Shown: positions 58,251 through 64,000 of the stretch, piece after piece | How the letters are laid out: every line of letters begins with the position of its first letter | How positions within the stretch are numbered: position 1 is the first letter of the stretch | NCBI GenBank assembly: GCA_958295665.1 | Contig: OY282560.1 | Location: forward strand, 141,786,091 to 141,850,090 | Origin: Tipula vernalis | Taxonomy: Eukaryota; Arthropoda; Insecta; Diptera; Tipulidae | Direction: 5' to 3' | Length of the DNA: 64,000 bases | Position numbers and translations under genes: made by a program | Notes under the pieces: model-generated | Seen by the model: the letters and a program-made list of their open reading frames with translations, nothing else | What the model was told of the DNA's origin: nothing | Databases searched by the model: none

Positions 58251-61124
58251 AGTGATAAAGTAGTGTTTCTAATGCAAGAAAATTCAACGCCACGTATAGA
58301 TGTATTCGTAGTGGACTCAGGCTGTTCGTCACATATGACAAACAATGTTGCTCTAATGCGGGCGATGAAAATGCAGGAAATGGATATAGCAGTTGCAAAG
58401 AAAGGGAATCTCTAGAATCATTAGGAGACGGAATTATCGAAACTGGAAATCTAGTATTGAATAACGTGTTATATGCTCCCAGTTTAACTAAAAATTTACT
58501 TTCCGTCAATGCGATAACCGAAAATGGAGGACAAGTGCGGTTTACCAGAAATGCCGCTGTAATTACCAAAGATTATGAACTTATTCTTGAGGGAACAAAA
58601 CAACACAACGGTTTATATACAGTTGATCTCAACACAAATCAAAAATCAGCGTTGATCTCTGAAAAGAAAACAAAAGCAATGGAATGGCATCGTAAATTAA
58701 GTCACCTTAGTATAAAAAATTTGAAGCTGCTTATAAAATTAACGGAAGGTTTTCATATTGACAGTAAAGATTTAGATTCGCTAGATTCATTGTGTGAAGT
58801 GTGTATGGAAGCGAAGCAAACGAGACACCCGTTTAAAACAGAAAGGTTAAGAGCGGAGAGACCGCTACAAATAATTCATACCGATCTTTGTGGTCCCATA
58901 GAACCGAAAACGTGGGATAACAAATCATATTTTTTGACATTTCTTGATGATTACACACCCATTATAGTATGGTATATCTTATAAATAATAAAAGTGAAGC
59001 TTTCGAGCATGTGAAGAAATACGTACATGAAGTGGAAGCATTTATGAATATGAAAGTATCTAAAATAAGAAGTGATAATGGAGGAGAGTACATTCATGGC
59101 GGTTTGAGAACATGGTACAAAGGGCGAGGTACAATACTGGATTATACTATAAGTCATATTCCTCAATTAAATGGAAAAGCGGAACGTCTTAATAGAACGT
59201 TTATGGACAAAGCAAGAGCCCTCATATTTGATTCAAAATTGAATAAGAATTTGTGGGGAGAGGCAACTCGAACCTCCACGTATATTAGAAATCAATGTCC
59301 GACAAAATCAACGGACTGCACGCCAGTGGAAAAATGGACAAAAAGAAAACCGGATTTATCAAAGCTGGAAATTTTTGGAAATTACGCATACGCATAAAAC
59401 GTAGGATATTTAAAGAAACTAGACAGTCGAAGCAGTAAATTCATATTTATAGGATAAGGGTTGAATGGTTATCGTTTATGGGATCCAGTAAAACAACAAA
59501 TAATAATGTCAAAAGAGATGTTGTATGCACTGAGATAGACGAAGCGAAAATATCAGAGAAAGGGTTAATTATCTTTTACGCTGAAGAAAATAACAACAGC
59601 ATACACATACCACAAGATGAACCACCCTCCATTCCTGAAGAGAAAGTTACCAATGATCCAGAAAAGAGGACTAGAAAATTACCACATCATTTTAATGATT
59701 ATGTGTTGTTGACATATGAAGCAGCAATAACCAGAGAAGAAAGTGAGAAATGGAAGGCTGCAATAGAAGAGGAGAAAGCTTCGTTTAAACAAAATGAAAC
59801 GTTGGAATATATAGATAGGCCGAAAGCAGGCGATCGTAAGATACTGTCAAATAGATGGTTATTCAAAATTAAAGATGATGGGAGATACAAAGCAAGACTA
59901 GTAGTAAGGGAATGTGAACAGGAGTACGGTGTAGATTACCAGGAAACATTTATTCCTGTTGCGAATGCTTGTTTAATTCGCATAATCTTTGCAATAGCTA
60001 TTAAAAGAAACTATAGCGTAAAGACTTTCAACATCAAAACGGCATTTCTCTATGGAGAGATAGATGAAGAAGTTTATATGCACGTTCCAGAAGGATATGA
60101 AACAGAGAGGAATAAAATTTGTCGTCTACAAAAGGCACTTTATGGACTAAAACAAGCGCCGTTAAAGTGGAACAAACGTTTCACAAGTATTTTAAAATCT
60201 ATGGGGTTATTACAAATTAAAACAGAACAGTGTATATTTAAAAATGAGAACGAAGAGGATATAAAAACCCTACTTTTCCATCTAAATAAAGAATTTCAAA
60301 TGGAAACTATGAGCAACCATTAACATATTGAGGAATGGAAATATAAAGACACAAAGACAATTTTGTATTGACACAGGAAAAATATATTAATTCAATTTTA
60401 ATGAAGTTTAATGTGGATCAATCAAAGCCCGCTTCAACTCCAATAACCAACCATTGTGAAGACAACGAGTTCGAGAGTGTGAAGAGCAAATTTCCATATA
60501 GAGAGGCAATTGGATGTCTACTCTACTTATCTCATAAAACAAGGCGTGTAGAAAAACCAACAGAACGAACAAGATATATTAAACGTAAAAAGAATATTCA
60601 GATATCAGAACGTTACTAGAACAGAGGGTCTTCAATTTTCAGTAAACGAGCAAACAGATATGCTAGAGGCGTACTGTGATTCCGACTATGCAGGCGACAT
60701 AACATCAAGGAGAATTACTACAGGATTCATGGTAAAATACAACGGAGGACCAATAACTTGGTGTTCCAGAAGACAACCGATAGTTGCTATGTCTAGCACT
60801 GAGGCGGAATACATTGCGGCAACAGATTGTACAAGGGAATTAATTTATCTAAAAACATTCTTGGGAGAATTAACATTAAAGAAACTAAAAATGAAGCTCT
60901 ATATAGACAACCAAAGTGCAATAAAATTGATTAAGAATGGGCAACTTAATCGAAGAAGCAAACATATAGATGTGAGATATCACCTTATAAGTGATATCGT
61001 CACGGAGGGCATAAATGAACTTACATATTGTCCAACGGAAAATCAGACAGCTGATATATTCACAAAGCCACTGAGTGCAGTGAAGTTTGGGTATCACAAA
61101 GATACACTTATATATAAAATTTAG
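58250..61124 (+). pseudogene. Copia pol (protease, integrase, RT, RNase H), broken
   Basis: Protease has VVDSGCSSHMT (about 58,310). The integrase zinc region has WHRKLSHLSIKNL and LCEVCMEAKQTRHPF (58,685-58,830). The core has HTDLCGP, IRSDNGGEY and NGKAERLNRT (58,875-59,200), with a frameshift near 58,970. RT spans about 59,700-60,300: WLFKIKDDGRYKARLVV, then FNIKTAFLYGEIDEEVYMHV, where the expected catalytic Asp is Asn, and LYGLKQAPLKWNKRF. The YVDD box is deleted between about 60,240 and 60,280. RNase H lies at about 60,660-61,080: YCDSDYAGD, STEAEYIA, DNQSA and ADIFTKPL, and it is the best-preserved part. Several stops occur between domains. Confidence 0.87.
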
Positions 61125-61474
61125 TTCAAGTTTTAAAAAAAAAAAATTAAAAATAGAAAACATTTTGAAATTAGGAGAAAGTGTTAAAATAAGTAATTAA
61201 CAAAATGTTTTCATGATTGAATTCAACTGCTCATATAAACGAGATTATTATATATGTATAGAGAGAGGAATGTAGTAGAAGTAAATAAAATAAACAAAAT
61301 GCAGGACGAAGAGAACAGCGAACTACGTAGGACGTGTATATTGGAGTATACAAAAAAATAAAAAATGGAGGTGTGGCCAACACACGACATTCTTTTACGA
61401 ACAGAGAATTTTGAGAAATTTTATTTTTTTCTTAATTTTTTATTTTAATTTTTTATTTCTTATTTTTATTTGTT

Positions 61475-62495
61475 TTTAATTTTTGGAAACATTTTGTATA
61501 AAGAAGTTTTTTGTAAACCTTATACTTGTTAAGATATTTGCAAAATAAATTTTCTGGACCAAGGGAGTGGCCACTTCCGGTTAGCCGATTTGGAGTAAAA
61601 TTCACTGGGGCCTGCCAATTTATCAAAAAAGCTTAAATCTGAAGTTTCAGTTCGAGTGGTTAAACCATCTGGGCTGTAGAGAGGACACAGACAGACTGAC
61701 AGACTGACAGACTGACAGACTGACAGACTGACAGACTGACAGACTGACAGACTGACAGACTGACAGATTGACAGACTGACAGACTGACAGACTGACAGAC
61801 TGACAGACTGACAGACTGACAGACTGACAGACTGACAGACTGACAGACTGACAGACTGACAGACTGACAGACTGACAGACTGACAGACTGACAGACTGAC
61901 AGACTGACAGACTGACAGACTGACAGACTGACAGACTGACAGACTGACAGACTGACAGACTGACAGACTGACAGACTGACAGACTGACAGACTGACAGAC
62001 TGACAGACTGACAGACTGACAGACTGACAGACTGACAGACTGACAGACTGACAGACTGACAGACTGACAGACTGACAGACTGACAGACAGATAGACTGAC
62101 AAACTGACAGACTGACAGACTGACAGACTGACAGACTGACAGACTGACAGACTGACAGACTGACAGACTGACAGACTGACAGACTGACAGACTGACAGAC
62201 TGACAGACTGACAGACTGACAGACTGACAGACTGACAGACTGACAGACTGACAGACTAACAGACTGACAGACTGACAGACTGACAGACTGACAGACTGAC
62301 AGACTGACAGACTGACATGACAGACTGACAGACTGACAGACTGACAGACTGACAGACTGACAGACTAACAGACAGACAGACAGACACCATTTCGAAACCC
62401 ACTTTTTCGGACTCAGGGGATCTCAAAACAAATAAATCTCTAAAAATCTCAAGGTCCAAAATTTTCATGATTACTAGAGTAAAAGAAAGTAAAAA
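61475..62495 (-). repeat. Mini-me/DINE-like repeat, copy B, with expanded core
   Basis: The two flanks are the reverse complement of the copy at 11,139-11,506: AGTGGCCACTTCCGG (61,568) and GGTTAAACCATCTGGGCTG (61,659) on one side, CATTTCGAAACCCACTTTTT (62,387) and AAGGTCCAAAATTTTCATGA (62,451) on the other. The core, about 30 bp in copy A, is here about 700 bp of an 8-bp repeat. It lies about 75 bp after the copia remnant. Confidence 0.8.
61687..62388. repeat. (ACAGACTG)n tandem array, about 87 units
   Basis: A nearly perfect 8-bp repeat (minus strand CAGTCTGT). A few variants break it: an ATTGAC unit near 61,767, ACAGATAGACTGACAAACTG near 62,087-62,106, ACTAACAG near 62,255 and 62,365, and a shortened unit near 62,316. 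Its unbroken minus-strand frames encode only repeats of SVCQSVSL and are an artefact of the array. Confidence 0.95.
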
Positions 62496-62940
62496 CCCTA
62501 ATCCATACGAATCGTTCGTTTAGTGAAAGTTTAGCACATGAAATAGTTCCCTTAATTACCTAGTTAAAAAACCATAATCCACACGGATCGTTCGTTTAGT
62601 AAAAGTTCTGCAAAATTATTTTTTGGAAATCGCACTGAACTCTCAAGGGCCAATATCGGTCATTGCCAACAATGATGACAAAGGTTTCGCTAGCACATGG
62701 AAAAGGTCCCTTAATTACCTAGTTAGAAAACCCTAATCCATATGAATCGTTCGTTTAGAAAAATTTGTGCAAAATTATTTTTTGGAAATCGCACTCAACT
62801 TCCAAGGGCCAATATCGGCCATTGCCAACAATGATGACAAAGGTTTGGCTAGCACATAGAATAGGTTGCTCAAATACCTAGTTAGAAAACCCTAATCCAT
62901 ACGGATCGTTCGTTTAATAAAAGTTTTTAGAAGTTCACAA
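62495..62940 (+). repeat. 159-bp tandem repeat (satellite-like)
   Basis: The marker ACCCTAATCCATACGRATCG (with small variants) starts at 62,495, 62,571, 62,730 and 62,889. Spacings are 76, 159 and 159 bp, so there are two full units, one unit shortened by 83 bp and one partial unit. Shared text includes TTTTTTGGAAATCGCACT, GGGCCAATATCGG and CATTGCCAACAATGATGACA. The array begins directly at the end of the mini-me-like repeat. Confidence 0.9.
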
Positions 62941-63170
62941 AAATAATTTAAAGGTACACAACTTTATTTATGGCAATCAAATTTGATTTATTTAATTTAA
63001 TTTATTTATTTAATTAATTTATTTTAGATTAAATTTATTTTATTTTATTTGTAAAAATGTATACACTTTTTAATTTGTAATAATTTATTTTGATCATGTG
63101 TACATAATTTGTTTACCATTCACCACCACCATTTTGTGTTGTTTTTATTTATTAATTAGATGAGCGCGCG
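62941..63170. other. AT-rich spacer
   Basis: (TTTA)-like and TTAAT-rich sequence with no gene. Confidence 0.6.
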
Positions 63171-63785
63171 TGCGCTCATCACAAAATCAGAGACGAGACT
63201 GTTTTGTTGTGTAAATGTACTTTTGTGATTTCGTTTTCGTTGTGTTTTGTATTTTCTGTTTTGTTTTGTGTAGTTGTACGCCTGCGCCTGAAGATGACAG
63301 ACAGTCCGCGTTGTCTTCGACTTGTGGCGGTGAACGCATGTATAAATGCGTTACCGCCACAGGACTCCCCCACGAGTGAATTTCCCCTCTGTAATGTTGT
63401 GCGTATGTGATGTCTGCGTGTGTGTATGATGCCTGCGTATGTGTTGCGTATGCGAGTGCGAGTGTGCGCTTAAGCTCGTGTGCGTGTGATGCTTGCGTGT
63501 GTGAGTTGCTTGCTTGCGTGTGCAAGTGTATGTCGACCGACTTACAAAAACCGCGACTTTGTCAGTGTTTGCCTGACGTTTTCTTGTCTTAGTGTTTGTT
63601 TGTTCGGTATTGTGTGTCTCTGGTCCCAAAACATGCGCCAGGCCAGAATGGTATTTTCTGAAGCCTGACGTAACCTGTTTTGGGCCAGTTTCGGTCCTAT
63701 GTCGTGTCCGTTCCGTGAGTCTGGGGAGTGAGGTCGAGTATGGCTGGGCGTCGATTTTCCATACGACGTTGGAGCGCGCCATTTA
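63171..63785. other. GC-richer segment with TG/CG-rich stretch, unassigned
   Basis: Base composition changes abruptly from about 20 to about 50 percent GC by eye. The stretch 63,400-63,540 is rich in GCGTGTGTG-type sequence. A strong hairpin lies at 63,324-63,360. Overlapping frames on both strands reflect the repeats (CACACA giving HTQ runs). It could be an LTR or leader region of a retroelement entering the window, or a host promoter or 5' UTR region; I cannot decide. Confidence 0.35.
63324..63360. repeat. Strong hairpin, 15-bp stem
   Basis: GTGGCGGTGAACGCAT (63,324-63,339) pairs with ATGCGTTACCGCCAC (63,346-63,360), leaving one bulged base and a six-base loop (GTATAA). Such a GC-rich stem is unusual for this window. 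Confidence 0.75.
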
Positions 63786-63904
63786 AATGAAATCAACAAA
63801 AAAAAATATTTTATTGAACAATAATATAAAAATGGTGGTAGCAAAAAAAATTTTACAATTATATACAATTTTTTTATTGTGATGGTGTTGTTATGCTGTC
63901 TGGA

Positions 63905-64000
63905 TCTTGTTGTTGTTGCTGATGCCATTTTGTTGTCGCTGGTGTTGTCTCGCGCTATGATGATGCTGATGTTGCTGCTGTTGTTGTTGTTGCTGTGTCG
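63905..64000 (-). repeat. CAR-rich (opa-type) trinucleotide stretch
   Basis: On the minus strand this is CAGCAACAACAACAACAGCA and similar, giving a Gln/His-rich reading (QQQQQQQQHQHHHSARQHQR) that stays open to about 63,897 and continues beyond the window edge. Opa repeats are common in fly coding exons and also in untranslated regions, so this may be the end of a coding exon whose body lies outside the window, or simply a simple repeat. Confidence 0.4.

Larger units (their letters stand above)
57383..61400 (+). mobile_element. Copia-type LTR retrotransposon, dead
   Basis: A partial 5' LTR (57,383-57,696) runs straight into Gag without primer-binding site or Gag start. Zinc knuckles, protease, integrase, RT and RNase H follow, in the copia order with integrase before RT. 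Stop codons, frameshifts and a deletion of the RT catalytic box make it inactive. A purine-rich AAAATGGAGG at about 61,363 could be the polypurine tract, but no recognisable 3' LTR follows. Confidence 0.88.

Noticed and set aside
61363..61400. TGTGGCCAACACACGAC as the start of a copia 3' LTR
   Set aside because: Only the first few bases resemble TGTGACGG, and the rest does not match the family LTR.
61687..62388. Array considered as CRISPR-like
   Set aside because: The unit is 8 bp with no spacers, and the sequence is eukaryotic.
61647..62468. Long minus-strand ORFs of repeating SVCQSVSL
   Set aside because: They are the translation of an 8-bp tandem repeat; the repeat reads without stops in its frames and has no start or domain.
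63187..63525. Minus-strand ORF rich in HTQ/HTH
   Set aside because: It reflects TG/CG simple sequence read backwards, and overlapping frames on both strands are equally open.

Overview
This window looks like AT-rich, repeat-dense DNA from an insect, most probably a fly (Diptera). The evidence is the mix of mobile elements: Jockey-, I- and CR1-like LINEs, gypsy, copia and BEL/Pao retrotransposons, and piggyBac, Tc1/mariner-like, hAT-like and EnSpm/CACTA-like DNA transposons. There are also repeats with a (GTCY)n core like the dipteran mini-me or DINE type. I found no complete host gene, no tRNA or rRNA, and nothing organised as a bacterial operon or CRISPR array. Almost every protein signal belongs to a transposable element, and nearly all are broken by stops, frameshifts or deletions.

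Layout. 0.8-1.9 kb: decayed gypsy pol, minus strand. 5.0-9.7 kb: nearly full-length Jockey-type LINE with ORF1 and ORF2. 10.2-11.06 kb: two copia LTRs head to head, followed by a mini-me-like repeat. 13.0-13.3 kb: fragment of a dispersed protein family. 14.4-15.3 kb: a TIR element. 15.34-18.11 kb: piggyBac-like element with its transposase. 20.5 kb: one possible host exon. 21.06-25.3 kb: gypsy LTR, gag and protease, running into a 5'-truncated Jockey copy. 25.6-28.4 kb: CR1/Jockey-like LINE on the minus strand, carrying a TA-flanked MITE. 31.5-36.5 kb: BEL/Pao element whose Gag starts with a PHD finger. 36.5-44.8 kb: I-clade LINE split by a 5.6-kb EnSpm/CACTA-like transposon (37,544-43,140). 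45.0-48.7 kb: decayed Jockey-like LINE with a TIR MITE beside it. 51.78-53.67 kb: long palindromic Tc1/mariner-like element with its own nested MITE. 54.46-56.09 kb: hAT-like element with GGAGCC/GGAGTC-rich ends. 56.36-57.19 kb: Jockey copy with a twin-priming inversion. 57.38-61.4 kb: copia element. 61.5-62.94 kb: mini-me-like repeat with about 700 bp of an 8-bp repeat, then a 159-bp tandem repeat. 63.2-64 kb: GC-richer sequence ending in CAR-rich DNA.

The most interesting unit is the 37,544-43,140 transposon. It carries two oppositely oriented, intron-containing genes: a Tnp2/EnSpm-type transposase (minus) and a second protein resembling the DUF4806 family (plus). It has 18-bp TIRs, many short subterminal repeats and an apparent 2-bp target duplication inside the I-type LINE. 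Single-base frameshifts in homopolymer runs hit both genes, so either it is recently dead or the assembly has indel errors.

All family assignments come from reading motifs by eye; no database search was run.
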